A stretch of DNA of 64,000 bases. Origin: JBCCVH01 sp942492555 (GTDB lineage Bacteria; Bacteroidota; Bacteroidia; Cytophagales; Amoebophilaceae). Position 1 is the first letter of the stretch. Each line of letters starts with the position of its first letter. Positions 28,247 through 39,400 of this stretch are shown here, one piece after another. Under the pieces are notes generated by a model, which had not been told where the DNA came from, searched no databases, and saw nothing but the letters and a program-made list of their open reading frames with translations. Both the position numbers and the translations under genes were made by a program. The stretch spans positions 124,001-188,000 of the forward strand of contig CALOEX010000003.1 in NCBI GenBank assembly GCA_942492555.1, read 5' to 3'.

Positions 28247-28972
28247 TTGCATATGATCACAAGTAAATACCTCAATCCGCAAAACGATTTTGCCTTTAAA
28301 CGCATCTTTGGGCAAGAGAAGAATAAAAAGATTCTTATAGCCATGCTCAATGCCGTGCTTAAAAATCAACTGCACCATGCTATTCAAGATGTAATTTTTC
28401 TAAAAACAGCACAAGACCCAGAAATTGCTTCCCAAAAGCAAAGCATTGTAGATGTACTCTGTAAAGATGAAGACGGCTGTCAATACATTGTAGAAATGCA
28501 GATAGCACGTACAGAAGGCTTTGAAAAAATGGCTCTTTTCTACGCTTCTAAAGCCTATATAGGTCAAGCAGAAATAGGTGAAAAATACCATAACCTCAAA
28601 GGAAGCATTTTTTTAGCTTTTACCAACCACATTATTTTCCCTAAAAAGGAACACTATAAAAGTGAACATGTTCTGCTGGATAAAGTTACCCATGCCCATG
28701 ACATGAAGTATATGAGTTTTACTTTTGTAGAACTGCCTAAATTTGGGAAGCAATGCCCAGAAGACATCAGCAAACTTTCCTTAGAAGAAAAATTCTATCA
28801 CTTTTTGTACAAAGCTCCTGCCATGAACGATGCAGATTCGGCAAAGCTTACAGGGAAAGACATGATTATCAAAGAAGCCTTTGATGAGTTAGAAAGGTTT
28901 AGTTGGACAACAGAAGAACTCAATGCCTATGAGCAAGTCGAAAAAAGAGAGAGAGACAATCTCTCTTGCTAA
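28247..28972 (+). pseudogene. Rpn-family nuclease, copy 3, truncated
   Basis: A 241-aa version that keeps the nuclease core (D...E-x-Q intact) but stops early at RERDNLSC. Compared with copy 1, 11 bases are missing at about 28966 (between CTCTCT and TGCTAAAG), which shifts the frame and brings a stop. The repetitive tail and the VDPALIAQILHG end are lost; decayed tail sequence continues to about 29040. The core carries more substitutions than copy 2, so this copy is older or evolving faster. A shortened protein with a full catalytic core might still be made. Confidence 0.75.
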
Positions 28973-29133
28973 AGAAGAGGAGCTGGAATAGCAAAAACGG
29001 AAAAGCAACCAGGAAAGAGCTTGTAGAGGAGGGTATACAACTCTTAATTGATTGATAATACCAAAGTATAAGGATATTTCATTACAAGCACTACATTTTA
29101 TAAACTTAATAAGGCATCTATGATCACATTTTT

Positions 29134-29301
29134 TTATAACATTTTTCTTTGTTGCATCAATATAATACATGCATTAACAGAATTATCAGGACAATCCATA
29201 CATTTTTCAATACGGTTTTTTTCTACTGCTAATAGAATAGAACTATAATTAAAAAGCAAGGATAAAACCAGTAACTTAAAAAGTAGTTTTTTATTGCTCA
29301 T
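29134..29301 (-). CDS. Small exported Cys-containing protein, possibly frameshifted
   Basis: A 55-aa frame starting at ATG 29301, overlapping the end of the 169-aa gene upstream by 11 bases. It opens with a good signal peptide (KLLFKLLVLSLLFNYSSILLA) and continues with EKCMDCPDNSVNAC before a stop. A neighbouring frame continues with KKCDHRCLIKFIKCSACN, another Cys-rich stretch, so a frameshift may have split a Cys-rich exported protein of about 90-100 aa. Not recognised; the call rests on signal peptide and gene overlap. Confidence 0.4.
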   Translation of the reverse strand: MSNKKLLFKLLVLSLLFNYSSILLAVEKNRIEKCMDCPDNSVNACIILMQQRKML

Positions 29302-29800
29302 GATCTTTACTGAAAGGGTTTAGAAATTCAAACATTGAACTCAAAGAGAATTTATATTTTTTCCCCTCATCAAATTTATCTATATAAAATGCATCCACTT
29401 TAGCTTTATACTCACGAAAGCTAACATGATGATAAACATATAAATTTAAAACCTCATCACCATAACATTTTATTATATCATTACATTCAATTCTCGCTAA
29501 TTCAGTAAGAAGCTTAGATTTTTCTAAATAGCCATTATTATAAGCTAAAACAGCGTTTGAAAAATCTTGAACTATATCAGAAAAACAAACAACATCAGAA
29601 GACGTACTATTTTTTTTTACTGGAAATTTGTTTGCCTTTTTCAACTTCATAGCCTCAACCTTACTAGTTTTACTATTATCATTATCCATTTTCTGTCCAC
29701 TACTTACTTGCACTTTATCATCATTACAGGAAAGCGCACATGATCCATAAACTGTACCAAAATGGGATAACAATAATAAAATCCCCAATAACCAATGCAT
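29291..29800 (-). CDS. Exported protein of unknown function
   Basis: A 169-aa protein not recognised. It has a signal peptide (WLLGILLLLSHFGTVYGS) with Cys residues right after it (SCALSC), possibly a lipoprotein though the -3 residue is atypical. A Lys-rich linker follows (KVEAMKLKKANKFPVKK), then a mostly helical domain of about 100 residues with two Cys (ECNDIIKCYG). It precedes the small Cys-rich frame at 29134-29301 on the same strand. Confidence 0.55.
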   Translation of the reverse strand: MHWLLGILLLLSHFGTVYGSCALSCNDDKVQVSSGQKMDNDNSKTSKVEAMKLKKANKFPVKKNSTSSDVVCFSDIVQDFSNAVLAYNNGYLEKSKLLTELARIECNDIIKCYGDEVLNLYVYHHVSFREYKAKVDAFYIDKFDEGKKYKFSLSSMFEFLNPFSKDHEQ

Positions 29801-30101
29801 ATATGTTCAGCTTAAAATTAATTCAATATAGGCAAGTATAACATTTTTAAACTAAACATAAAAAAAACATATGAAACTTTTTGAGAATTAAGAAATACAA
29901 ATATAATTATTGATTTTTTGAAAAAAATTGAAATAAAAGTATGATGCTTAAAAAAATGAAAAAAACAGTTCTTTTTAAGAATTCAAATCATCATTGAAAT
30001 ACTGACGACGCTATGTTGAGGTAAAATGCTTATTACAGAGTTCAAAAGAATAACTACCCAGAGATATTTTAAACAAGAGAAGGTGCTGTTTGGATTAGAT
30101 T
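29801..30101. other. AT-rich intergenic stretch
   Basis: Three hundred bases between an exported-protein gene and the end of the WD40 gene cluster. An open frame on minus here only extends the 3' end of the WD40 gene in another frame. No RNA or strong hairpin is visible. Confidence 0.4.
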
Positions 30102-33100
30102 TTATATGTCTTCTTTTTTTTCGTCTTCTATGCCTCCTCTTTGTATAATAAGTTGTTTGTTGATGTCTGTGAGTCCTCGTGCGTTGATGAACTGTGCCTT
30201 GTTTAGTGAGAGGCAATTGTGTTCTCCTAAGATAGCAAGGATGTTGTATGTTATAGCATCCCAAATGCGGATGGTGTTGTCATAGCTAGCAGAAGCGATT
30301 TTTTTCTCGTCTGGTGACCAAGATATAGAAGTTATCCAATCGTTGTGAGCTTTGTATGTTGCTATGAAATTTTTTTGTTGAATGTCCCAAATGCAAATGG
30401 TGCAATCGTAGCTGGCAGAGGCGATTTTGATGCTGTTTGGTGACCAGCTGAGAGAGCTGACGCGACCTTTGTGATTTTGATATTTTCGCAATAATTTTCC
30501 TTTTTCGTTCCAAATACATATGGTTTGGTCTTCGCTACCAGAAGCGATTTTTTTGCCATCTGGTGACCAGATTACACACCAGACTATATCGGTGTGTTCT
30601 TCACACTGTTTAATTAGCTTTCCTTCTTTGTCCCAAATGCATATAGTTTTGTCATCGCTGGCAGAAGCGAGTTTTTTGCCATCTGGTGACCAGTGGATAG
30701 ATCTGACATAATCTGTGTGTTTGATGTATTTGCAGATGCATGTTCCTTGTTGATTGAGTATATGTATAGTATGATCGAAACTGGCAGAGGCGAGTTTTGT
30801 ACCGTCTGGAGACCAGCTTATAGAGGTTACAATATCTGTGTGTCCTAGATATGTTTTTATACATTTACCTGTTGTGGCATTTATAAGATGTATGGTTTGA
30901 TCATTGCTGGCAGAGGCAATTTTTGTACCGTCTGGGGACCATTTTGCTTCGTTTACTCTCTTGATATGATTGGAATATGCCATAAGGGAGATTCCTGTGG
31001 TACTGTCCCAAATGCAAATGGTTTTGTCTTCACTAGCAGAGACGAGTTTTGTGTTATCTGGAGACCAGCTGATTGAGGTAACGTAATTCGTGTGTTTTAT
31101 GTTTGGTTTTGGTTTTTGGATTTTTTTTGGGATGGTCCATATGCGTACTGTATGGTCTAAGCTAGCTGAAGCGAGTTTTGTATTGTCTGGTGATAGTGTG
31201 ATGGTGGTTATATAGCTGGTGTGTCCTATGTATTCTTGCAGAAAGAAACCTGTTTTTCCACTCCAAATACGGATGGTTTTGTCTCTGGAAGCAGAGGCTA
31301 TGTAATTGTTGGTAAACCATGTGATAACTGTTACATCACTATTATGTCCTGTACCTACATGGAGGAGGTTACCTTCTTTGCTCCAAATACGAATGGTTTT
31401 GTCTGCACTGGCAGAGGCAATTTTTGTACCGTCTGGTGACCAGCTTAAGGAGGTTATGGGTTCTGTATGTCCTTGACATATGCTAATGAGTTGCCAAGTT
31501 TTGGTGTTCCAAATGTGTAGGGTGTGATCAAAGCTTCCAGATGCTATTCTTTCTTGATTTTGAGACCAAGACATGGTTGTGATTAATTTTATATGTTTGT
31601 CAAATGTTTGAATAAGGGTGCCTGTTTTGGGATTCCAGATGCGGATGGTGTTGTCTTTGCTGATAGAAGCGATTTTGGTGCTGTCTGGTGACCAATATAG
31701 AAAGGTTACAATATCTGTGTGTCCTTTGCATTCTATGAATTTTTCTGTTTTAAGATCTAGGATGTGTACTGTTTTGTCTTCACTGGAAGAGGCGAGTTTT
31801 GTGCCGTCTTGGGAGTAGCTTACAGAGGTTACAGGGGCTGTGTGTACTTTGTACTCTTTGTATGTATCTGTGGAGGGATTCCAGATGCATATGGTGTTGT
31901 CATACCTGGCAGAGACGAGGTATTTGCCGTCTGGGGACCAGCTGATGCTGTTGATGAGAATTTGGTTTTTGCTTTGTGCTATGAGTGTGCTTGTGGCAAA
32001 ATTCCATATGTAAATGCTGTAGCCACATAACGTGGCTAATTTATCTCCCTGGGGTGACCAAGTGACGATACCAATGCTTCCTGGGTGTTTCAAATAGGGG
32101 TATTCGCCGAAGTTGATGCCCTGTACCTGGGCGTTGTTCCATATGGTATTTTCTAAGTAGGCTTGTCTTAGGCTTACGTTGCGACAGTCGCTGTGTGAGA
32201 GGTTGGTGTTGGCTAGGAATGCATGGTCTAGGTTGGCGCCGGGGATGCGTATGGCTTGCCAGTTTAGGTTGTTGAGTTTGATGTCTGCCATGGCTAGTAT
32301 AGTGGCGCTGTTGGCAGCGGCAATGGCGATGTTGGGATCTTTTTTGGAGGTTTCTATATAGTTGAAGAGTTTTTGTTTTAGTTGTTTGTTTTGTTTTACT
32401 ATAAGCGCTAGTGCATATATCATTTTAGATGAAAAATATTCTTTGTTTATGTCTAAAATATGGGTGTCTAATTGTGTGTAATGTGCTACTGGGGATGTGT
32501 GTATAAGGTTTTTTGTTGTGTTTGTTTGGGGGGGTGATGGGCTGTGTTGTGTGTTGGGTATATCTTGTAATGTGCTAAGCATCGTGAGTGCTGTATCGAA
32601 GGGTGTGTTTGATTTTTTTATGAAATCGTTGAGATATTGCAGGGCAAGTGGGGGAATTTTTGTCCATGTTAAAATGTCTTGTTGGCATCCTTGGATATTG
32701 CTGGCTACATGTTTGTTGTAGGCAACTACATGTTTGAGAAAGTGTTGGCAAGATGGACAGATGGGGATGTTGATGTCGAGGTGTACGAGGTGTTTGTTTT
32801 TGTTTTTGTTTGTGATGTATAAACATTCTAAAAGGGCAAGAATGAGGTGGGGGGTTTGGCTGACATGCTGTATTTTGGCTTTGTTTAGGAGTTGTGGGGT
32901 TAGCATGTATGTTATTTGGGTGGATTGTGTTTCTGTGTTGTTTGGTTGAAAGAGGGGAGATGTGCTTAATGTAAATATGAGGGGGATGTTGTTTTGTGTT
33001 TTTTTGAAGGGAATTATGTTTTTTTTGTTGTTTGTGGATGGGAGGATCTCTAAATAATATGGTGGGGGAATGTTGTTTTTGGATGTTGTAGCATGTATTT

Positions 33101-33158
33101 GACAACTGTGTATTATGAGTATACTTACAAGTAAAATAAAGTATTTTTTTGTTTTCAT
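30102..33158 (-). CDS. Exported protein: Cys/His domain, pentapeptide-like module, 15 WD40 repeats
   Basis: A 1018-aa protein, last of four related genes. Order: signal peptide (YFILLVSILIIHSCQIHA), an N-terminal domain of about 230 residues containing HLILALLECL then PICPSCQHFL and QGCQQD, a module of about residues 275-358 with pentapeptide-like strands (PGANLDHAFLANTNLSHSDC), then 15 WD40 repeats closing with IYIWNF through IRIWDA, and a conserved tail (LNKAQFINARGLTDINKQLI, ending in QRGG). Fifteen repeats can form a 7- plus an 8-bladed propeller. This is a protein-recognition scaffold with no visible enzyme domain apart from the unassigned N-terminal one. It diverges most from the two genes upstream of it. 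Confidence 0.88.
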   Translation of the reverse strand: MKTKKYFILLVSILIIHSCQIHATTSKNNIPPPYYLEILPSTNNKKNIIPFKKTQNNIPLIFTLSTSPLFQPNNTETQSTQITYMLTPQLLNKAKIQHVSQTPHLILALLECLYITNKNKNKHLVHLDINIPICPSCQHFLKHVVAYNKHVASNIQGCQQDILTWTKIPPLALQYLNDFIKKSNTPFDTALTMLSTLQDIPNTQHSPSPPQTNTTKNLIHTSPVAHYTQLDTHILDINKEYFSSKMIYALALIVKQNKQLKQKLFNYIETSKKDPNIAIAAANSATILAMADIKLNNLNWQAIRIPGANLDHAFLANTNLSHSDCRNVSLRQAYLENTIWNNAQVQGINFGEYPYLKHPGSIGIVTWSPQGDKLATLCGYSIYIWNFATSTLIAQSKNQILINSISWSPDGKYLVSARYDNTICIWNPSTDTYKEYKVHTAPVTSVSYSQDGTKLASSSEDKTVHILDLKTEKFIECKGHTDIVTFLYWSPDSTKIASISKDNTIRIWNPKTGTLIQTFDKHIKLITTMSWSQNQERIASGSFDHTLHIWNTKTWQLISICQGHTEPITSLSWSPDGTKIASASADKTIRIWSKEGNLLHVGTGHNSDVTVITWFTNNYIASASRDKTIRIWSGKTGFFLQEYIGHTSYITTITLSPDNTKLASASLDHTVRIWTIPKKIQKPKPNIKHTNYVTSISWSPDNTKLVSASEDKTICIWDSTTGISLMAYSNHIKRVNEAKWSPDGTKIASASNDQTIHLINATTGKCIKTYLGHTDIVTSISWSPDGTKLASASFDHTIHILNQQGTCICKYIKHTDYVRSIHWSPDGKKLASASDDKTICIWDKEGKLIKQCEEHTDIVWCVIWSPDGKKIASGSEDQTICIWNEKGKLLRKYQNHKGRVSSLSWSPNSIKIASASYDCTICIWDIQQKNFIATYKAHNDWITSISWSPDEKKIASASYDNTIRIWDAITYNILAILGEHNCLSLNKAQFINARGLTDINKQLIIQRGGIEDEKKEDI

Positions 33159-33264
33159 TATGCAAACAATAAGTTGTAAGAAAGTGTTATATTATATTTT
33201 TTTGTTTAAAAAACTAATGAGAAGTTAAATTTTTTTAACAAATAATCTTGTGATGTATGGTTTT

Positions 33265-36200
33265 TTACATAATTGAGCATTCTTCGTTTTCATTTTCGAT
33301 TTCTTCTTTTTTTTCATCGTGGATTTTATTGTGTTTGCATATGCCTCCTCTTTGTTTGATGAGCTTTTGGACAAAGTGGGTGAGTCCGTTTGTATTGATA
33401 AATCTGGCTTTTTGTAAAATGAGTCTGCAACTGCCTAAGCTCATAGATGTTTCTCCTGTATGTGCATTCCAGATGCGGATGGTGTTGTCATCGCTAGCGG
33501 TGAGGATGTATTTGCTATTTGTGGACCAGTTTAGATCGTTGATGTAATCGGTGTGTCCAATACAGATGTGGTTACACTTTCCATTATTATTCCAGATGCG
33601 CAAGGTTGTGTCATTACTAATAGAGGCAATTTGGGTATCATCTGGAGACCATTTGGCTAGGTTGACCCAACCTGTGTGTCCTGTACATTGTTGTATGAGA
33701 TTTCCTGTTCTACTATTCCAAATACAGAGGGTTTTATCATTGCTGGCAGAGACTATTTTTGTGTCGTCTTTTGACCAACTTACAGATCTTGTGCGGTTTG
33801 TATGTTTTTCACATATTTTGAGTAGGTTGCCTGTAGTGGCGTCCCAGATTCCTATGGTGCAGTCTGAGCTTGATGTTGCTAGTTTTTTGCTGTCTGTGGA
33901 CCAGATTACAGAGAATACAAAAGCTCTATGGCCTGTGCATTGTGCGATTTGCTTTCCTTTTGGATTCCAGATGCGTACGATTTTTTCCCAGCTAATGGAA
34001 ACGAGTTTTTGGCTATCTGGTGACCAGGTTACAGATCTAACATAGTCTATATGTCCTGTGCATTTTACAATTTGATTACCTTGTTTATCCCAGATGCGAA
34101 TGGTTTTATCAGAGCTTGCAGAAGCGATTTTTTTGCCGTCTGGTGACCAGGTTACAGATGTTACCCAATGTGTGTGTCCGATGCATATAACAAGTTGTTT
34201 ACCATACTCATTCCAGATACGGACGGTTCTGTCGCTACTGCCTGAGGCGATTTGGTAATTTGTAGGAGACCAGCTGATGGATCTAATGGAGCGTGTATGT
34301 CCTTTGCAAGTAGCTATAAGATTTCCTGTTTGTGGATTCCAGATATATACATTTTCGTTGTTGCCTGCTGAGGCTATTGTTGTGTTATCATATGACCAAC
34401 ATGCTGTATGTATGTAATTATTATGTCCTATACAGATTTTTTTTCGGTTGTTATCGGGGATGTCCCAAATTTGTATGATTTTGTCATTTTCTGGAAAGGC
34501 AATTTTTTTTCCATCTTTTGACCAACTTATGGTTGTAATGTTTGAAATGTATTTAGGTAGCTCAAGGAGGAGGTTACCTGTTATGACATGCCAAATGCGG
34601 ATGGTTTTATCTTCACTTACAGAAGCGATTTTTTGTCCATTGTCTAGCCAGTTTGCATGCCAAACTATGCCTGTATGTCCTGCACATGTTGCAAGTAGAC
34701 TACCTGTTTTGCTATCCCAAATACATATGGTATTATCGGAGCTTGTAGATGCTATTTTTTGTCCGTCTTTGGACCAGGTTACACACCAGATGGCATCTCT
34801 ATGTGCTATACACTCTTTAATGCATGCTCCTGTGGTGCTATTCCAGATACGCATGATGTTGTCATTGCTGGCAGATGCGAGTTTTTTCGCGTCTGGGGAC
34901 CAACTTACTGACCAAATTATGCTGGCACTTTCTATGTATTTTTTTATTAGTGTTCCATTGATTCCATTCCAAATACATATGGTTTTGTCATAGCTTGATG
35001 TGGCTATTCTATTGTCAATGGACCAGCTTATAGAGGTTATCCAGCTCATATGTTTTTTGCATATTGCAAATGGGTTGTCTTGTTGAAGACTCCAAATAAA
35101 TAGGGTGTTATTATCGTTTGCAGAGGCAAGTTTTTGGCTGTCTGGAGACCATGTTATGGAATAAAATGCAGATTTATAGGTTTTAAATTCTTTGATAAGG
35201 ATGTGTTTTTTTACATCCCAGACATATATGTTATGTCCACTGCATGTTGCTAAAAGGTTTCCTTTAGGAGACCAACTGGTTATTTTTATTTGTTCAGAGT
35301 GTTGTAGATAGGGGTATTCGCCGAAGTTGATGCCCTGTACTTGAGCGTTGTTCCATATAGTATTTTCTAAGTAGGCTTGTCTCAGGCTTACATTGCGACA
35401 GTCACTCCCTGAGAAGTTGGTATGTGCCAGAAAGGCTTGATCCAGGTTAGCACCGGGTATACGGATGCCTTGCCAATTGAGGTTGTTGAGTTTGATGTCT
35501 GCAGTGGCTAGGATGGTGGCGCTGTTGGCAGCGGCAATGGCGATGTTGGGATCTTTTTTGGAGGTTTCTATATAGTTGAAGAGTTTTTGTTTGAATATGG
35601 GGGATTGGTGGACTTGGTGTGCAAGTGCTTGGAGGAGTGCTGGTTGATCGTTTATGTGTTTGTTGTTGAGGTCTAAAATATGGGTGTTGAAGGTGGCTTT
35701 TGTTTTGTGTGGTTGCGTGAGGAGTTGGTATATGCTTTGGAGGGGGTTTTTTGTTTTTTTTATGTAGTTGTTGAGGTATTTTTTGGCAAGAGGGGGTATT
35801 GTTTCCCATATTATGGTGTTGTTTTTGCATCCTTGGGGACTCTTGGGTATTTTGTTGCTATAGCCGATGATGTTTGTGAGGAGGTAGTGGCAGGAAAGGC
35901 AAAGGGGGGTGTTGCTGGTGAGGGTGATGGGGTGTTTTTCTGGGCTTATTGCTAGCCATTGTAGTAGGGTGGGAATGATGTGGGTGGGTTGTGTTTGGAT
36001 GATGTGGTAGTATAGTTTGTGTGTGATGTGTTGTGTTGCTGGGGGGATGTTGCCAATGGAGGAAAGGAAGTATTTTTTGTAGATGAGTGGAGTGTTGGGG
36101 TTTTGGGGTGGGTTGTTGCTTAAAATGGCTAATAGGAAGGTATGGCTGTCGGGTTGGTATGGGATGATTTTTTTTAGGTCTTTGGCAAGGTTTTTGAGGG

Positions 36201-36357
36201 GAATATTGGGTTTTGAGATGGTATTGTTGATTTGTTTTTTGCTGTGGTAGGTTGTGTAGTTTTGTACTTGGATGGGTGTGGGTTGTTGTAGGAGGGGGCT
36301 ACTGGCATGTAGCTGGGTGAGGAGGAAGGTGTATATAAGCAGGTATTTTTTTTTCAT
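33265..36357 (-). CDS. Exported protein: Cys/His domain, pentapeptide-like module, 15 WD40 repeats (paralogue 2)
   Basis: A 1030-aa paralogue with signal peptide (YLLIYTFLLTQLHASS), N-terminal domain containing THIIPTLLQWL, PLCLSCHYLL and QGCKNN, the pentapeptide-like module (about 256-356) and 15 WD40 repeats (IYVWDV through IRIWNA), then the tail KARFINTNGLTHFVQKLIKQ. The first 235 or so residues are almost identical to those of the next gene upstream (36436-39558), at DNA level too, whereas the WD40 parts differ strongly. This contrast points to recombination or selection on the propellers. A short acidic C-terminal extension follows the tail. Confidence 0.88.
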   Translation of the reverse strand: MKKKYLLIYTFLLTQLHASSPLLQQPTPIQVQNYTTYHSKKQINNTISKPNIPLKNLAKDLKKIIPYQPDSHTFLLAILSNNPPQNPNTPLIYKKYFLSSIGNIPPATQHITHKLYYHIIQTQPTHIIPTLLQWLAISPEKHPITLTSNTPLCLSCHYLLTNIIGYSNKIPKSPQGCKNNTIIWETIPPLAKKYLNNYIKKTKNPLQSIYQLLTQPHKTKATFNTHILDLNNKHINDQPALLQALAHQVHQSPIFKQKLFNYIETSKKDPNIAIAAANSATILATADIKLNNLNWQGIRIPGANLDQAFLAHTNFSGSDCRNVSLRQAYLENTIWNNAQVQGINFGEYPYLQHSEQIKITSWSPKGNLLATCSGHNIYVWDVKKHILIKEFKTYKSAFYSITWSPDSQKLASANDNNTLFIWSLQQDNPFAICKKHMSWITSISWSIDNRIATSSYDKTICIWNGINGTLIKKYIESASIIWSVSWSPDAKKLASASNDNIMRIWNSTTGACIKECIAHRDAIWCVTWSKDGQKIASTSSDNTICIWDSKTGSLLATCAGHTGIVWHANWLDNGQKIASVSEDKTIRIWHVITGNLLLELPKYISNITTISWSKDGKKIAFPENDKIIQIWDIPDNNRKKICIGHNNYIHTACWSYDNTTIASAGNNENVYIWNPQTGNLIATCKGHTRSIRSISWSPTNYQIASGSSDRTVRIWNEYGKQLVICIGHTHWVTSVTWSPDGKKIASASSDKTIRIWDKQGNQIVKCTGHIDYVRSVTWSPDSQKLVSISWEKIVRIWNPKGKQIAQCTGHRAFVFSVIWSTDSKKLATSSSDCTIGIWDATTGNLLKICEKHTNRTRSVSWSKDDTKIVSASNDKTLCIWNSRTGNLIQQCTGHTGWVNLAKWSPDDTQIASISNDTTLRIWNNNGKCNHICIGHTDYINDLNWSTNSKYILTASDDNTIRIWNAHTGETSMSLGSCRLILQKARFINTNGLTHFVQKLIKQRGGICKHNKIHDEKKEEIENENEECSIM

Positions 36358-36435
36358 GTGTTTGGGGGTTGTAAATGTGTTTTATTATACTGTTTTATAT
36401 GCTAATTTTTATTTTTTTTGAAGAGATGGGTTATT
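36358..36435. repeat. 78-base spacer identical to 39559-39636
   Basis: The spacer between paralogues 2 and 3 and the one between paralogue 3 and the NACHT gene are identical by eye, as are adjoining coding ends, marking the boundaries of a duplication unit of about 3.2 kb. Confidence 0.85.
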
Positions 36436-39400
36436 TTACATGATTAAGCAGTCTTCTTTTTCTTCTTCTTTTTTGCTGTTTTTTGTTGTGGCTGTTTTTT
36501 TTAATTCTTTTTTGCTGTTGGGGATTTTGGTTTGTTTGCATGTGCCTCCTCTTTGTTTGATGAGTTGTTTGTTGATGCTTGTGAGTCCTAGGGTGTTGAT
36601 GAATTGTGCTTTGTGTAAGTTTAGCCCATAGCTACCTAAAATCATGAATAGATGCCCATTGTTGGCATCCCAGATGCGGATGGTTTTGTCCCAGCTTCCA
36701 GTGGCGATTTTGGTGCTGTCTGGTGACCATTTTACGTTGTTTATGTCATTGCTATAGGCAATACAGCTATGGAGGTATGTGCCTTGTTTGTCCCAGATGC
36801 GGATGGTGCCATCCTCACTGCTAGAGACAATTTTGGTATTATCTGGAGACCATTTTACAACATTGATCCAACTTGTGTGTCCTGTACATTGTTGTATGAG
36901 ATTTCCTGTCGTACTATTCCAAATGCATATGGTTGCATCATCACCAGCGGATACTATTTTAGTGCCATCTGGTGACCAAGCGACTGATCTTATGCATGCT
37001 GTGTGTTTTAGGTGTTTTTTTTCTAATGTAGTAGTGTTTGCATTCCAGATGCATAGGGTGTTGTCCCAGCTTCCAGTGGCGATTTTGGTGCCGTCTGGTG
37101 ACCAGCTGACAGTGGTTAGACAAGCTGTATGTCCTATATATTTGATGTATGCACCTGTTTGGCTATTCCAGATGTGTGCGGTGTTATCCCAGCTAAGTGT
37201 GATGAGTTTTGTGCTGTCTGGTGACCAAGCTACAAATCTAACATAGTCATATGCTGTATGCCCTGTGCATGTTGCAATGTGTCTACCTTGTTTATCCCAG
37301 ATGCGCATGGTGTTATCAAAACTGGCAGTGGTAAATTTTTGGCTATTGGGAGACCAGCTGATGTATAATATCCAGTGTGTATGTCCTTTGCATTGTTTGA
37401 TAGATTCGCCTGTTTTGCTATTCCAGAGATGTACTGTTCTGTCATCACTGGTAGTCACATGTTTGGTGGAATCTGGTGACCAGCTGACGAATCTGATATA
37501 GGTTACATTTTTTTTATGTGTTTTTAGTAGTTGACCCGTGGTGAAATCCCAAATGCGTATGATGTTATCTGAGCTTACTGAGCTGAGCTTACCATCATTG
37601 GACCAGTTTACAGCCCAAACTGTATATAGGTGTCTTGCATTTTTTTTGACGAATGATTTTGGGGTGCTATCCCAGATTCGTACGGTTTTGTCATAACTTG
37701 CAGTGGCGATTTTTTTGCTGTCTGAGGACCAGCTTAGGGATTTTATATTGTCTTGATGTCCTGAGTATATTTGGAGTGGTTTATAGGTTGTGCTATCGCA
37801 GATTTGTATGGTTCTATCATCGCTTACAAAAGCGAGTTTGGTACCATCTGGTGACCAGCTGACACTACAAAAAGTACTGTCTTTGTATATTTTTATGGGT
37901 GTTCCTGTAGTAGTATCCCAAATGCGGATGGTTTTGTCGGAGCTGGTAGAAGCGAGTTTGGTGCCATCTGGCGACCAGCTGATATCCCTAAGATAGTTGT
38001 CGTGTCCTGTCCATTTTTGGAGTAATTTTCCTGTTTTGCTATCCCATATGCATATGTTTTTATCAGCACTTGCAGAGGCAATTTTGGTACCATCTGGTGA
38101 CCAAGTGACAGCGGTTATCCAATGGGTATGATTTTTACATTCTTTGAAAATTTTCCATGATTGGGCATACCAAATTTCCAGGGTGTTGTCCCAGCTTCCT
38201 GTAGCGATTTTAGTACTGTCTGGAGAGTAGGCTACAACATTGATGTTGTCTGAGTTTCCTGTGCTTTTTTTTAGGAGTTTTTCTGTTGTCATATCCCAAA
38301 TGCACACGGTGTTGTCTCCGCTTACTGAAACGATTTTATTGTCGTTTGACCAACTTATAGAAGTTATGGTGTTTGCATGCCCTGTGTATTTTTTTATGAG
38401 TTTGCATGTTGTTGCATACCAGATGTATATGTCTTTGCTGTTACATGTTGCTATCTGATTTTTTTGGGGAGACCAAATAGCTTTATAAACGATTCCTGGG
38501 TGTTGTAGGTAGGGGTATTCGCCGAAGTTGATGCCTTGTACTTGAGCATTGTTCCATATAGTACCTTCTAAGTAGGTTTGTCGTAGGCTTACGTTGCGAC
38601 AGTCGCTGTCTGAGAAGTTGGTATAGGCTAGGAAGGCGTAGTCTAGGTTGGCACCTGGGATGCGTATGCCTTGCCAATTGAGGTTGTTGAGGTTGATGTC
38701 TGTGGCGGCTAGGATGGTGGCGCTGTTGGCAGCGGCAATGGCGATGTTGGGATCTTTTTTGGAGGTTTCTATATAGGTGAAGAGTTTTTGTTTGAATATG
38801 GGGTCTTTTTGGGCTTTTTCTGCTAATGTTTGAATGAGGGCTAGTTGGTTATTGATGTGTTTGTTGTTGAGGTCTAAAATATGGGTGTTGAAGGTGGCTT
38901 TTGTTTTGTGTGGTTGCGTGAGGAGTTGGTATATGCTTTGGAGGGGGTTTTTTGTTTTTTTTATGTAGTTGTTGAGGTATTTTTTGGCAAGAGGGGGTAT
39001 TGTTTCCCATATTATGGTGTTGTTTTTGCATCCTTGGGGACTCTTGGGTATTTTGTTGCTATAGCCGATGATGTTTGTGAGGAGGTAGTGGCAGGAAAGG
39101 CAAAGGGGGGTGTTGCTGGTGAGGGTGATGGGGTGTTTTTCTGGGCTTATTGCTAGCCATTGTAGTAGGGTGGGAATGATGTGGGTGGGTTGTGTTTGGA
39201 TGATGTGGTAGTATAGTTTGTGTGTGATGTGTTGTGTTGCTGGGGGGATGTTGCTAATGGAGGAAAGGAAGTATTTTTTGCAGATGGGTGGAGTGTTGGG
39301 GTTTTGGGGTGGGTTGTTGCTTAAAATGGCTAATAGGAAGGTATGGCTGTCGGGTTGGTATGGGATGATTTTTTTTAGGTCTTTGGCAAGGTCTTTGAGG

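Larger units (their letters stand above)
26265..28972 (+). repeat. Tandem triplication of the Rpn gene
   Basis: Three direct copies with start-to-start distances of 985 and 997 bases. The segments after copies 1 and 2, from the stop codon to the next start, are identical. Long stretches of coding sequence are identical at the nucleotide level between copies 1 and 2. Confidence 0.95.

Noticed and set aside
26265..28972. Rpn genes as an active insertion sequence
   Set aside because: No terminal inverted repeats, no target duplications and no DDE motif; the family is a PD-(D/E)XK nuclease, so this is better described as tandem gene duplication.
28889..29170. 93-aa minus-strand open frame
   Set aside because: Its first part antisenses the end of Rpn copy 3; only the Cys-rich part may belong to the small exported frame at 29134-29301, noted there.
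30520..35000. Many plus-strand open frames across the WD40 genes
   Set aside because: They are antisense shadows of the repetitive WD40 coding sequence, repeat with the same period, and show no independent protein features.
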